DNA of 64,000 nt from Tagaea sp965279565 (GTDB lineage Bacteria; Pseudomonadota; Alphaproteobacteria; CACIAM-22H2): contig OZ257249.1 of the NCBI GenBank assembly GCA_965279565.1, forward strand, positions 1,054,001 through 1,118,000, given 5' to 3'. The notes under the pieces were generated by a model, which was not told the DNA's origin, did not search any database, and saw only the letters and a program-made list of their open reading frames with translations. Below, in pieces: positions 1 through 9,846 of this stretch; within the stretch, counting starts at the first letter, position 1, and each line of letters opens with the position of its first letter. A program made the translations under genes and the position numbers.

Positions 1-2
1 GC

Positions 3-461
3 GCATGGGACGATGGCCGCAAGGCCTTCGTCGGCACGCTCGACGGCGGCGAGATGGACGGCAGCGTGCTGATCATGCCGATGGTCGGCTTCCTTTCCGG
101 AAGCGACCCGCGCTTCCTTTCCACGCTCGATGCGGTCGGGCGCGAACTCGATTCCGGCGGATTCATCGCGCGCTACGCGCATGCCGACGATTTCGGGCGC
201 CCCGAAACGGCCTTCGTCGTCTGTTCGCTCTGGTACGCCGAGGCGCTTGCGGCCGCCGGCCGCGTCGCCCAGGGGCGCGCCGTATTCGAGCGGGTGCTCG
301 CCCGCACCAACCATCTCGGCCTGCTGTCCGAGGATATCGACCCCGCCAGCGGCGAGCTGTGGGGAAACTTCCCGCAAACCTACTGCATGGCCGGGCTGGT
401 CAGCGCCGCGATGCGCCTCAGCCGCGGTTGGAAGGAGGGCATATGGGACGCCTTGTCGTAG
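3..461 (+). CDS. Glycoside hydrolase family 15 (glucoamylase-like) protein, C-terminal part
   Basis: The first 152 visible codons are open to the left edge, so the gene begins outside the window. The fragment has the end of a GH15 (alpha/alpha)6 barrel: helical segments rich in Ala/Leu and the late GH15 signature GELWGNFPQTYC followed by a last helix. GH15 proteins hydrolyse terminal alpha-glucosyl bonds in glucans or trehalose-like sugars. The stop overlaps the start of otsA by 19 bp, so the two are almost certainly cotranscribed, a frequent pairing in proteobacterial trehalose/glucan operons. The catalytic glutamates would be upstream and cannot be checked, so the exact substrate is open. 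Confidence 0.8.
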   Translation, partial: AWDDGRKAFVGTLDGGEMDGSVLIMPMVGFLSGSDPRFLSTLDAVGRELDSGGFIARYAHADDFGRPETAFVVCSLWYAEALAAAGRVAQGRAVFERVLARTNHLGLLSEDIDPASGELWGNFPQTYCMAGLVSAAMRLSRGWKEGIWDALS

Positions 462-1819
462 TTTCGAACCGCATTCCGGTCGCCAATGCCCGCGTGGGCA
501 GCACGGGCGGCCTCGCCGTGGCGCTGTCGGACGTGCTCGCGCGTCGCGAATCGCTGTGGATCGGCTGGAACGGCGCGGTCGCCGAGGCGCCGGGCGACGT
601 CACGCACCGGCGCGTGCGGCGCACCGAGATCGTCGGCTTCGGCCTCACGCCGCAGCTCCATGCCGGGTTCTACACGGGCTTCGCCAACGGCGCGCTGTGG
701 CCGCTGTTCCACTACCGGCTCGGCTTCGTCGACTACAGGCGCGACGACTATCAGGCGTATCTGGCGACGAACGCGCAGATAGCCGAACTCGTCCGGCGGA
801 ACCTGCGACCCGACGACACGCTGTGGGTCCACGACTTCCACCTGATCCCGCTGGCGCGCGAGTTGCGCCGGCTCGGCGTGACGCAGCCGATCGGCTTCTT
901 CCTGCACATCCCGTTTCCGGCGGCCGAGTTCTTCCGCACCCTGCCCGTCCACCGCGATCTTGCCAACGCGCTCTCGCATTACGACCTGGTCGGATTCCAG
1001 ACGCAGACCTGCCGCCGGCAGTTCGCGGACTATGCCGGCTCGGCCGATCCCGCTTTCGCCGAGATCGGCGGGCGACGCTTCGAGACCGGCGTCTTCCCGA
1101 TCGGAATCGACACGCAGCGCTTCGCCGCCATTGCGGCCAGCGGCGACGGCAGCCCGGAATCGCAGCGGCTCGCCGACAGCGTCGGCGGCCGGGCGCTCGT
1201 GATCGGGGTGGACAGGCTCGACTACTCCAAGGGCCTGCCCAACCGCATCGCGGGATACGGCGAGTTCCTCGCGCGCAGCCCCGAATGGCACGGCAAGGTG
1301 CAGTATCTCCAGATCGCGCCGATCTCCCGCGGCGACGTCTCGAACTACCGGGCGATGCGCCGCGAGCTCGACGGGCTGGCGGGCCGGCTCAACGGCAAAT
1401 ACGCCGAGTTCGACTGGACGCCGCTGCGCTATCTCAACCGCGGCTATCCGCGCAAATCGCTCGCCGGCTTCTACCGGCAGGCGCGCGCCGGGCTCGTCAC
1501 GCCGCTGCGCGACGGCATGAACCTGGTCGCCAAGGAATTCGTCGCCGCCCAGCGCGCGGAGGATCCGGGCGTGCTCGTCCTGTCGGAATTCGCGGGGGCG
1601 GCGGCCGAGCTGGGCGGCGCCCTCAAGGTCAATCCCTATGACGTCGACGCGCTGGCCGACGCGATCGGCAAGGCGCTGTCGATGCCTCTCGACGAACGCA
1701 TATCCCGCTGGAAGGCGGATTTCGGGAGCATTTCGGCGAACACGGCATCGGCCTGGGCCGAGTCGTTCCTGTCCACGCTCGGCGCGACGCACGCGGCGCG
1801 CGTGCCTATCGCCGCCTGA
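443..1819 (+). CDS. otsA: Trehalose-6-phosphate synthase (UDP/GDP-glucose dependent)
   Basis: 458 aa, normal length for OtsA (GT20). It transfers glucose from a nucleotide sugar to glucose-6-phosphate, the first step of trehalose synthesis, in the cytoplasm. Visible family motifs are VVVSNRIPV at the N-terminus, HDFHLIPLARELR, GFFLHIPFPA, the nucleotide-sugar region GVDRLDYSKGLPNRI and the C-terminal PLRDGMNLVAKEF. The ATG at 443 is preceded by a good Shine-Dalgarno (GGAGG, 434-438) and lies inside the end of the GH15 gene. No otsB phosphatase follows, so it must lie upstream or elsewhere. The last 14 bp overlap the convergent trmB gene. Confidence 0.95.
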   Translation: MGRLVVVSNRIPVANARVGSTGGLAVALSDVLARRESLWIGWNGAVAEAPGDVTHRRVRRTEIVGFGLTPQLHAGFYTGFANGALWPLFHYRLGFVDYRRDDYQAYLATNAQIAELVRRNLRPDDTLWVHDFHLIPLARELRRLGVTQPIGFFLHIPFPAAEFFRTLPVHRDLANALSHYDLVGFQTQTCRRQFADYAGSADPAFAEIGGRRFETGVFPIGIDTQRFAAIAASGDGSPESQRLADSVGGRALVIGVDRLDYSKGLPNRIAGYGEFLARSPEWHGKVQYLQIAPISRGDVSNYRAMRRELDGLAGRLNGKYAEFDWTPLRYLNRGYPRKSLAGFYRQARAGLVTPLRDGMNLVAKEFVAAQRAEDPGVLVLSEFAGAAAELGGALKVNPYDVDALADAIGKALSMPLDERISRWKADFGSISANTASAWAESFLSTLGATHAARVPIAA

Positions 1820-2537
1820 AACGCAGCATCGTGGGCTTGCGGCCTTCGCGCCGCGCCTTGGCGGCATAGCGCGTTTCGATCGCGTCGGGCGGATAGAGGC
1901 GCCAGTCGTCGGCGGTGCGCGCCGTCCATTCGAACGCCGGATGCACCGGCACGCGTTCGAGCATCCACAGCAGATATGGCTCGTCGTCCGTCGCCATGCG
2001 CAGCTCTCCACCGGGGACGAGCAGGCGCGCGGCCTCGTCGAGGAATGCCGCCTGGATGATCCGGCGCTTGTGGTGGCGCTGCTTGGGCCACGGATCGGGG
2101 TGCAGCACGAACAGCTTCTCGAGCGACGCGTCGGCAAAGGCGGGCAGCAGGTCGCGCGCGTCGCCTTGGTAGAGGCGCACGTTCTTGAGGCCGAGCTTGC
2201 CGATATGCTGGAGGGCGGAGACCATGCCGTTCAGGAACGGCTCGGCGCCGATCAGCGCCACGTCGGGATTGTTCGCCGCCTGATGGGCGAGATGTTCGCC
2301 GCCGCCGAAGCCGATCTCGAGCCAGAGTGCGCGCGGCGCGAAGCCGAACAGGGCGGGAATGTCGAACCGCTCGCCCGGCGCGGGCTTCGCAACCGACAGG
2401 GCCGGCAGCGCGCCCTCGACCAGCGTCTTCTGGTTCGGCTTGAGCTTGCGCCCGCGGCGCCTTCCGTAGGAATGGAGAAGGCGCCGGGGTTCGCCCGGCG
2501 CCTCGCCATTTCCGGTCTCGTGCGAAGGCGCGTTCAA
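1806..2537 (-). CDS. trmB: tRNA (guanine-N7-)-methyltransferase
   Basis: 243 aa with the TrmB core: the N-terminal basic motif YGRRRGRKLKP, the SAM-binding region EIGFGGGEHLAHQA, and FVLHPDPWPKQRHHKRR, the hallmark PDPWxKxRH loop. It methylates G46 in the variable loop of tRNAs using SAM. The only in-frame start before the conserved domain is TTG at 2537, whose last two bases overlap the TGA of metK, so translation is probably coupled. A strong 10-bp stem-loop lies at codons 12-20 (2479-2503). It sits just downstream of metK, which makes SAM, the methyl donor of TrmB. Confidence 0.92.
   Translation of the reverse strand: MNAPSHETGNGEAPGEPRRLLHSYGRRRGRKLKPNQKTLVEGALPALSVAKPAPGERFDIPALFGFAPRALWLEIGFGGGEHLAHQAANNPDVALIGAEPFLNGMVSALQHIGKLGLKNVRLYQGDARDLLPAFADASLEKLFVLHPDPWPKQRHHKRRIIQAAFLDEAARLLVPGGELRMATDDEPYLLWMLERVPVHPAFEWTARTADDWRLYPPDAIETRYAAKARREGRKPTMLRFRRR
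2479..2503 (-). terminator. Perfect hairpin just after metK, inside the 5' end of trmB
   Basis: Inverted repeat AGGCGCCGGG / CCCGGCGCCT (10 bp, no mismatch) around a 5-nt loop, beginning about 30 nt after the metK stop. On the minus strand it is followed by TCTCCATTCC, which is only weakly U-rich, so it is not a textbook intrinsic terminator. It may act as an attenuator, a processing signal or a translation modulator between metK and trmB. Because it also encodes trmB residues, coincidence from GC-rich codons is possible. Confidence 0.4.
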
Positions 2538-3748
2538 CGCGCGCCGAAGGCCGAGCGCAGTTCCTTGACCAGATCCGTGCGCTCCCACGAGAAGCCGCCA
2601 TCCTTCTCCGGCTTGCGGCCGAAATGGCCGTAGCTGGAGGTGCGGCGGTAGATCGGCTTGTTGAGGCCCAGATGCTCGCGGATACCGCGCGGCGTCAGGT
2701 TGACGAGCTCCTGCAGCACCTTCGAGAGCTTGTTCTCGTCGGCCTGGCCGGTGTTGTCGGTGTTGACGTAGACCGACAGCGGCTTCGCCACGCCGATGGC
2801 GTAGGAGAGCTGGATCGTGCAGCGGTCGGCGAGGCCGGCCGCGACAACGTTCTTGGCGAGATAGCGGGCCACGTAGGCCGCCGAACGGTCGACCTTCGTC
2901 GGGTCCTTGCCCGAGAACGCGCCGCCGCCGTGCGGCGAAGCGCCGCCGTAGGTGTCGACGATGATCTTGCGGCCCGTCAGGCCGCAATCGCCGTCCGGAC
3001 CGCCGATGACGAAGTTGCCGGTCGGGTTCACGTAGAACTCGGTCTCCGGGATGCGCCAGCCCTTCGGGAGGACCTTCTGCACGTAGGGGCGGACGATCTC
3101 GCGCACGTCGTCCTGGTCGACCTTGGGCGAATGCTGCGTCGACACGACGATCGCGGTCGCCTCGACCGGCTTGCCGTTCACGTAGCGCAGCGAGACCTGG
3201 CTCTTCGCGTCGGGCTCGAGATACTTCTCCTTGCCCGAATGGCGCGCCTCGGCCATCAGCCTCAGGATGTTGTGCGAGTACTGGAGCGGGGCCGGCATCA
3301 GCTCTTCGGTCTCGTTCGTCGCGTAGCCGAACATGATGCCCTGGTCGCCCGCACCCTCGTCCTTGTTGCCCTTGGCGTCGACACCCATCGCGATGTCGGC
3401 GGACTGGCCGTGCAGCAGCACTTCGACCTTCGCCTTCTTCCAGTGGAAGCCCTTCTGCTCGTAGCCGATCTCGCGCACGGCGCCGCGCGCGAGCGCCTCG
3501 ACGACCTTGGCGTTGACCTTGCCGCCCTTGAGCATCGGCGCCTTGGGCCCGCACTTGCGCGAATCGAGGCGGACTTCGCCGGCGATGACGATCCGGTTGG
3601 TCGTCACCAGCGTCTCGCAGGCGACGCGGGCATAGGGGTCGAGGCCCAGGAAGGCGTCGACGACCGCGTCGGAAATGCGGTCCGAGACCTTGTCGGGATG
3701 GCCTTCGGACACGGATTCGCTGGTGAAGACGTACTCGCCCTTGCGCAT
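2534..3748 (-). CDS. metK: S-adenosylmethionine synthetase (methionine adenosyltransferase)
   Basis: 404 aa, close to the usual 380-400. It makes SAM from methionine and ATP in the cytoplasm. Visible motifs are FTSESVSEGHPDKV at the N-terminus, GDQGIMFGYA, the P-loop-like GGGAFSGKDPTKVDRS, and the IGVAKPLSVYVNT region. ATG at 3748 is chosen because MRKGEYVFTS starts the conserved domain and GGAGGT lies 7 nt upstream; longer N-terminal extensions have no family support. About 180 bp separate it from the upstream XRE regulator and hold the metK leader. I looked for SAM-II or SAM/SAH riboswitch cores there and could not recognise one. Confidence 0.97.
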   Translation of the reverse strand: MRKGEYVFTSESVSEGHPDKVSDRISDAVVDAFLGLDPYARVACETLVTTNRIVIAGEVRLDSRKCGPKAPMLKGGKVNAKVVEALARGAVREIGYEQKGFHWKKAKVEVLLHGQSADIAMGVDAKGNKDEGAGDQGIMFGYATNETEELMPAPLQYSHNILRLMAEARHSGKEKYLEPDAKSQVSLRYVNGKPVEATAIVVSTQHSPKVDQDDVREIVRPYVQKVLPKGWRIPETEFYVNPTGNFVIGGPDGDCGLTGRKIIVDTYGGASPHGGGAFSGKDPTKVDRSAAYVARYLAKNVVAAGLADRCTIQLSYAIGVAKPLSVYVNTDNTGQADENKLSKVLQELVNLTPRGIREHLGLNKPIYRRTSSYGHFGRKPEKDGGFSWERTDLVKELRSAFGAR

Positions 3749-3930
3749 GGGCTTACCTCCGGGAATTGGACGTGGGATGGGGCGGGATGGGTGGGGCCGC
3801 CACAAGTGGACCTTCTCGAACGCGCCCGCCCGGCCCGCCATTCCCTTCGGCGGCCGGGTCAGGCCCGAATGCGGGGGTCTTGTGGCAAGGTTCGCCCCTG
3901 CCGTCAATATCGAAGGGGTAAAAGGGCCTT

Positions 3931-4455
3931 TTAGGACTTCTGCTTGGGTGGTCTGCCCCGCCGGGGCCGGGCGGTTGCCTCCGCCTGCCCGTGGACGCGG
4001 GCGACGGCCCGTATCGTATTTACCATCTGCAGGCGGATCTTGCGCTCGGGGATCTCGTAATAGGCGCGCACCAGCTCGATCGTCTCGCGGCGCGCCATCG
4101 GGTCGGCGCGGTAGACGGGGATCGGCCCTTCAGCCACGCCCTGGATATGCTTTCGGCCGTAGGAGACGACGTCGGACGGCATCTCCTCGAAGAAGTACTG
4201 GACGCTCGTGTCGAGGACGCGGGCGGCCTCGAACAAACGCGAGGCCGACATGCGGTTCGTGCCGCGCTCGTTCTTCTGGATCTGCTGGAACGTCACGCCG
4301 AGCAGCTGGCCGATCTCGTGCTGCGACAGACCGAGCATCGTGCGCCGCTCGCGCAGGCGCTTTCCGACATGGATGTCGATCGGGTTGGGGCCGGGCGATG
4401 CACGGCCTCGTTGTCCTCGGCGGCGCTGCGGCTTCGCCTTGTGCTTGTCAGCCAT
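3931..4455 (-). CDS. XRE/Cro-CI family helix-turn-helix regulator with AT-hook-like tail
   Basis: 174 aa from ATG 4455. Residues about 24-80 form an HTH_3 domain (IDIHVGKRLRERRTMLGLSQ, then LLGVTFQQIQKNERG). The family, with the PNPIDIHVGKRLR...QIQKNE..TNR pattern, is common upstream of metK in alphaproteobacteria. The C-terminal tail ends RRGRPPKQ, an AT-hook-like GRP core that could contact the minor groove. The start is uncertain: ATG 4455 has no purine-rich Shine-Dalgarno, and an ATG at 4542 would add 29 residues without family support. It lies between lnt (upstream, 101 bp) and metK, so it may control metK or envelope genes, but the target is unknown. Confidence 0.85.
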   Translation of the reverse strand: MADKHKAKPQRRRGQRGRASPGPNPIDIHVGKRLRERRTMLGLSQHEIGQLLGVTFQQIQKNERGTNRMSASRLFEAARVLDTSVQYFFEEMPSDVVSYGRKHIQGVAEGPIPVYRADPMARRETIELVRAYYEIPERKIRLQMVNTIRAVARVHGQAEATARPRRGRPPKQKS

Positions 4456-4556
4456 GGAGGGGGGATATCCGATCGAGCGAATTCGTTCAGTCTGATTCGT
4501 TGTAGTCGAATCGCATGTGGTTGGGGAAGCTGCGATTGGCAAGACTGCATACTATA

Positions 4557-6128
4557 TTATGTAATGCCCCGCAGAATTCTCGCAAAAAAAGCGGCCGCAA
4601 TCGCCAATAGCAGAATCACAAATGCTACGTTTCCAAGCTGTGCAAACGGGGTCGGCGCAATAGACCTCGGCAGGTCGCTGTCGAGCACGCCGGTTGCACC
4701 CAATGCCAGCGACGCAAACGGCCGTCCGTAAGGATCGACGACGGCGGAAATCCCGCCGCCGGCCGAGCGCACCAGGGCAAGCCCCTCCTCCACGGCGCGC
4801 AGACGCGCGGCCGCGAAATGCTGGTAGGGACCGGCGGACTCGCCGAACCATGAATCATTCGTGACGTTTAGGAGCATCTCGGCACGCCCGGCATCCGGAA
4901 CGACGCGGCCGGGAAAAATGATCTCGTAGCAGATGAGCGGACTGGCGAGCGGCAGGCCGCGGATCGCCAGCAGCTGCGGGCCCGGCCCGGCGCTGAAATC
5001 GATCCCGCCGGGCACGATCCGGTCGATCGGCAGGATCTCGCGGAACGGCACGTACTCGCCGAACGGCACGAGATGGAACTTGTCGAAGGTCGCCTCGATC
5101 GTGCCGGCCCCGTCCATCGCGTGCAGCGAATTCCAGGCGCGCAGCGAACCGTCGGCCGCCCGCTCGAATCGCGGCGCGCCGGTGACGAGCATCCCGCCCG
5201 GCGGCACGGCCGCGGCGATCTGGGCGCGCCGGCGGGCCAGCACGTCGTTCTCGCCCCAGATCGGGAAGGCCGTGGCCGTCTCCGACCAGATCGTGTGGGT
5301 GCGTGTCTCGAAGCCCGGCTGGCGCGTGAGCTCGATCATGCGACGCAGGTTTTCCTCGCGCGCTTCCGGATCCCATTTCAGCGCCTGCGGCACGTTCGGC
5401 TGCACGAGGCGCAGCCGGACATCCGGAACCGTCCCGCTGTCCGCACCGGCAAGCCGATAGGCACCCGCCGCCCATCCGACGGCGACAAGCAGACTGGCGG
5501 CAGCCGTCGGCAGCCATCGCGCGCGCGTACCCGGTGCGGCCAGCGTCGCCGGCATCGCGCAGACCAGGACGGTCAGCGCCGAAAGCCCGTAGGCGCCGAA
5601 CAGGGCCGCACCCTGGATCATCGGCGCGCTTTCGACCCAGAGCGTCGCCATCAGGTTCCACGGGAATCCGGTCAGCACATGGCCGCGCAGCCATTCGCCG
5701 AGCGACCATGCGATCGCCAGTGCCGCGACCGCACCGGTTGCGCGCATGCGGCTCGCATACACGGCGAGCGTGGCAAGGCCGGCGAAGACGCCGAGCAGCG
5801 CGCCGAGGCCGAAGACCGCGAACGGGATCATCCAGCCGACCCGCTGCCATTCGATCAGCAGCGCGTTGGCGACCCAGTAGAGCCCGAGCGAGAAATGCCC
5901 GAAGCCGAACCACCAGCCGACGAGGAACGCGGCAAGTGCGGGCCGGTGCTTGTCGTCGCACGCGCCTTCGAGCAGCCAGACCAGCCCCGCGAAGCCGACG
6001 ACCGCCAGCGGCAGAAGGTGTAGCGGCGGCAGGGCCAGTGCGGCACCCGCCCCGAGCAAAGCCGCAGCGATCGCCCGGCGGCGCCCGGCCAGCGCGCGCG
6101 TGCGCGCCGCGATTTCGGACAGGTCCAT
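4557..6128 (-). CDS. lnt: Apolipoprotein N-acyltransferase
   Basis: 523 aa. Lnt adds the third acyl chain to the N-terminal cysteine of apolipoproteins at the periplasmic face of the inner membrane. The N-terminal half is hydrophobic with several membrane segments. The C-terminal half is a nitrilase (CN-hydrolase) domain from about residue 238. The catalytic triad can be placed at E283 (WSET), K350 (TFDKFHLVPFGEY) and C400 (LICYEI), and the family motif NVTNDSWFG follows. It lies 13 bp after corC in a long minus-strand operon. Lipoprotein maturation links to other envelope genes in the window (LolA-like, DUF3576 lipoprotein). Confidence 0.96.
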   Translation of the reverse strand: MDLSEIAARTRALAGRRRAIAAALLGAGAALALPPLHLLPLAVVGFAGLVWLLEGACDDKHRPALAAFLVGWWFGFGHFSLGLYWVANALLIEWQRVGWMIPFAVFGLGALLGVFAGLATLAVYASRMRATGAVAALAIAWSLGEWLRGHVLTGFPWNLMATLWVESAPMIQGAALFGAYGLSALTVLVCAMPATLAAPGTRARWLPTAAASLLVAVGWAAGAYRLAGADSGTVPDVRLRLVQPNVPQALKWDPEAREENLRRMIELTRQPGFETRTHTIWSETATAFPIWGENDVLARRRAQIAAAVPPGGMLVTGAPRFERAADGSLRAWNSLHAMDGAGTIEATFDKFHLVPFGEYVPFREILPIDRIVPGGIDFSAGPGPQLLAIRGLPLASPLICYEIIFPGRVVPDAGRAEMLLNVTNDSWFGESAGPYQHFAAARLRAVEEGLALVRSAGGGISAVVDPYGRPFASLALGATGVLDSDLPRSIAPTPFAQLGNVAFVILLLAIAAAFFARILRGIT

Positions 6129-6141
6129 CGCGCGCGTTCGC

Positions 6142-7032
6142 CTAGCCCGACGCGTCTTCGGCCGGGCGGCGCGGCTCGACCCGGCGCGCCTTGAGCTTCT
6201 TGAGCCGGCGCGGATCGGCGTCGATCACCTCGAACTCGCAGCCGGCCGGATGGGTGACGATCTCGCCGCGGCCGGGCACGCGGCCCGACAGCGCCACGAC
6301 CGCACCGCCGACCGTGTCGATGTCGGCGTCGCGCGCGTCGTCCTCCAGCGAGATGCCGGTCTGGGCGACGAATTCCTCGATCGGGACGCGCGCGTCGATC
6401 TGGAAGCTGCCGTCGGGAAGCTTCAGCAGGCGCGGACGGTCGTCGACGTCGTGCTCGTCCTCGATGTCGCCGACGATCGCCTCGACGACGTCCTCGATGG
6501 TCACGAGCCCGTCGATGCCGCCGTACTCGTCGACGACGAGGGCAAGGTGCGTGCGGCTCTTGCGCATCTCCAGCAGCAGGTCGAGCACGCGCATGGAGGG
6601 TGCGACGAACAGCACGCGGCGCAGGATGTCGGCGATCTGGAAGGGCGCGCCCGACTGCTGGATGCGCAGCACGTCCTTGACGTGGACGAAGCCCTGCACC
6701 TCGTCGAGCGTGCCGCGATAGACCGGCACGCGGCTGTGCGCCTCGCGCACGAGGAACGCGACGAGCGCTTCCAGCCCGATCTCCTGGTCGATGGCGACGA
6801 TGTCGGCGCGCGGCACCATCACGTCGGCGGCGGACACTTCGCGAAGGCGAAGGACGTTCGCGAGGATCGCGCGCTCGGCCGCACCCATCGGCTCGGCGGG
6901 CGCTTCGCCTTCCTCGATGATCTCCTCGATCGTGTCGCGCAGCTGTTCTTCCGCCGCACGGCCCTTGGGCCGCAGCATGTCGCGCAGGCGGCCGCGCAGC
7001 TTGTCGGTGAAGGTCGATTCCGAATCGTTCAT
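6142..7032 (-). CDS. corC: CorC/HlyC family CBS-domain protein
   Basis: 296 aa without membrane segments. Residues about 55-190 carry a tandem CBS pair (VMVPRADIVAID..., VLDLLLEMRKSRTHLALVVDEYGG). They are followed by a C-terminal transporter-associated CorC_HlyC domain with DTVGGAVVALSGRVPGRGE. Family members bind adenine nucleotides and are linked to Mg2+/Co2+ efflux or membrane integrity. ATG 7032 overlaps the ybeY stop (ATGA), and the order phoH-ybeY-corC-lnt is the conserved ybeZYX-lnt cluster of proteobacteria. Confidence 0.92.
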   Translation of the reverse strand: MNDSESTFTDKLRGRLRDMLRPKGRAAEEQLRDTIEEIIEEGEAPAEPMGAAERAILANVLRLREVSAADVMVPRADIVAIDQEIGLEALVAFLVREAHSRVPVYRGTLDEVQGFVHVKDVLRIQQSGAPFQIADILRRVLFVAPSMRVLDLLLEMRKSRTHLALVVDEYGGIDGLVTIEDVVEAIVGDIEDEHDVDDRPRLLKLPDGSFQIDARVPIEEFVAQTGISLEDDARDADIDTVGGAVVALSGRVPGRGEIVTHPAGCEFEVIDADPRRLKKLKARRVEPRRPAEDASG

Positions 7033-7483
7033 GCGGCACCCCGCACGCGATAGGGATCGGACACGCCGAGCCGGCGCAGCACGCGCCGTTCGCGCGCTTC
7101 CATGGCGAAGGCGTCCGAGTCGGTCTCGTGGTCGAACCCCAGCAGATGCAGCGTGCCGTGCACGACGAGATGGCGCACATGCGCGTCCAGCTCCTTGCGC
7201 TGCGCATGCGCCTCGCGCGCGCACGTCTCGAAGGCCAGCGCCACGTCGCCGAGCTCGCCGTCGCCCGAACCGGGGAACGACAGCACGTTGGTCGGCTTGT
7301 CCTTGCCCCGGAAGTCGTGGTTGAGCCGGCGCAGCAGCGCGTCGTCGCCCAGCGCGAAGGTGACGGTGCCCGCGGTGCGGGACCCGTCGAGTGCGGCGCG
7401 CGCGCCGCGGCGCACGAGCGCTTCGGCCTGGCGCAGGTTGCGCCGCCAGCGCGGATCGAGGATGTCGATTCGGATGTTCGCGT

Positions 7484-7487
<4 letters not shown>
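7029..7487 (-). CDS. ybeY: Endoribonuclease YbeY (rRNA maturation factor)
   Basis: 152 aa. YbeY is a zinc metalloprotein involved in 16S rRNA 3' processing and ribosome quality control. The zinc motif HGTLHLLGFDH gives ligands H110, H114 and H120, and the conserved substrate-groove motif KPTNVLSFP is at about 64-72. The ATG at 7487 overlaps the phoH stop by 4 nt, and its own stop overlaps the corC start. Gene order and overlaps indicate translational coupling with phoH and corC. Confidence 0.95.
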
Positions 7488-8460
<973 letters not shown>

Positions 8461-8464
<4 letters not shown>

Positions 8465-9798
8465 GCCGACCGCCTTTCACCGCCGTCGAGTTGCGAATCG
8501 ACGATTGTGCCCGACAGCGAATTGGGCGCGACCGACGTGATCTTCGTTGCAAGGACCCGGCCGGCGAACGCCGCGGGTGCCAGCGCATGCACGGCCTGCA
8601 GCCACGGCGACTTGCCGACGAGCTGGCCCGGATTGCGGCCCGCGCGCTCGTAGAGGACCGGAACGGTCCGTCCGAGAGTCGCGGCATTGAACGCGTCCTG
8701 CTGGACCTTCAGCAGCGCCTGCAGTTCGGCAAGCCGCGCATCCTTGACCGCTTCAGGCACCTGCCTGTCGATCAGGGCAGCCGGCGTGCCGGGGCGCGGG
8801 GAATACTTGAACGAGAAGGCCTGCGCGAAGGTGACCTCGCGCACGAGATCGAGCGTGCGTGCGAAATCCGCGTCGCTCTCGCCCGGGAACCCGACGATGA
8901 AATCGCTGGAGAGCGCGATGTCGCGCCGGGCCGCGCGCAGTCGCGCCACGATCTCGTGGAATTTCGCCGCCGTGTGCCCGCGATTCATCGCGTCGAGGAT
9001 GGCGTCGGATCCCGACTGCACCGGCAGGTGCAGGAACGGCATCAGCTTGGGTTCCTCGGCGTGCGCGGCGATCAGCGCCTCGTCCATGTCGCGCGGGTGG
9101 GACGTCGTGTAGCGCAGCCGTTCGAGACCGTCGATCCGCGCGAGCCGGCGCACGAGGCTTCCCAGTCCCTCGCCGTCGCTGCCGTGCCAGGCATTGACGT
9201 TCTGACCCAGCAGCGTGATCTCGCGCGCACCGCCTTCGACCAGCACCCGCGCATCGCGCTCGATCGCGTCCGCGCCGCGCGAATACTCCGCGCCGCGCGT
9301 ATAGGGCACCACGCAGAACGTGCAGAACTTATCGCAGCCTTCCTGGATCGTCAGGAAGGCGGACGGGCCCTGGTTGGCCGACGGGGCCGGCAGATGGTCG
9401 AATTTCACGTCGACCGGAAAGTCGGTGTCGAGGGCCGCCCCGGCGCCACGTGCCGCGCGAGCGACCAGCTCGGGCAGGCGGTGATAGGCCTGCGGGCCCA
9501 GCACCACGTCGACATAGGGGGCGCGGGCGAGAATCTCGGCCCCTTCGGCCTGCGCCACGCAGCCCGCTACCGCAAGCATCGTGCCGTCCCGCTCCTTGAG
9601 CGGGCGCAGCCGGCCAAGCTCGGAAAACACCTTTTCCGAAGCCTTTTCACGGATATGGCAGGTGTTCAGGATGACGAGATCCGCACCTTCCGGAACGTCC
9701 ACCGGCGCATAGCCCAGCGGCGCCAGGACATCCGCCATGCGGGCGGAGTCGTAGACGTTCATCTGGCAGCCGTATGTCTTGATATGGAGCTTCTTCAC
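8461..9798 (-). CDS. miaB: tRNA-2-methylthio-N6-dimethylallyladenosine synthase
   Basis: 445 aa. This radical-SAM methylthiotransferase converts i6A37 to ms2i6A37 in tRNAs. The N-terminal UPF0004 domain has its auxiliary cluster cysteines at C11, C47 and C80. The radical SAM motif CDKFCTFC gives C155, C159 and C162, and a C-terminal TRAM region (about 375-440) completes the normal architecture. It lies 48 bp downstream of the olsA-like gene and overlaps phoH, so it belongs to the fur-proximal operon. Confidence 0.96.
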
Positions 9799-9846
9799 GC
9801 GGTTCGGCGACCCATGGTCGAATCTATCACCCCGGCCCGGCGGCCT

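Noticed and set aside
380..2137. Very long open frames antisense or out of frame to strong genes (for example 380-2137, 19421-21481, 34928-37822, 37865-40705)
   Set aside because: High GC makes stop codons rare in shadow frames; their products are Arg/Ala/Pro-rich without motifs, while the opposite or overlapping gene has complete family signatures.
3749..3930. Possible SAM-responsive riboswitch upstream of metK
   Set aside because: Position is attractive, but I could not match SAM-II, SAM-V or SAM/SAH conserved cores or a pseudoknot; only GC-rich hairpins are seen.
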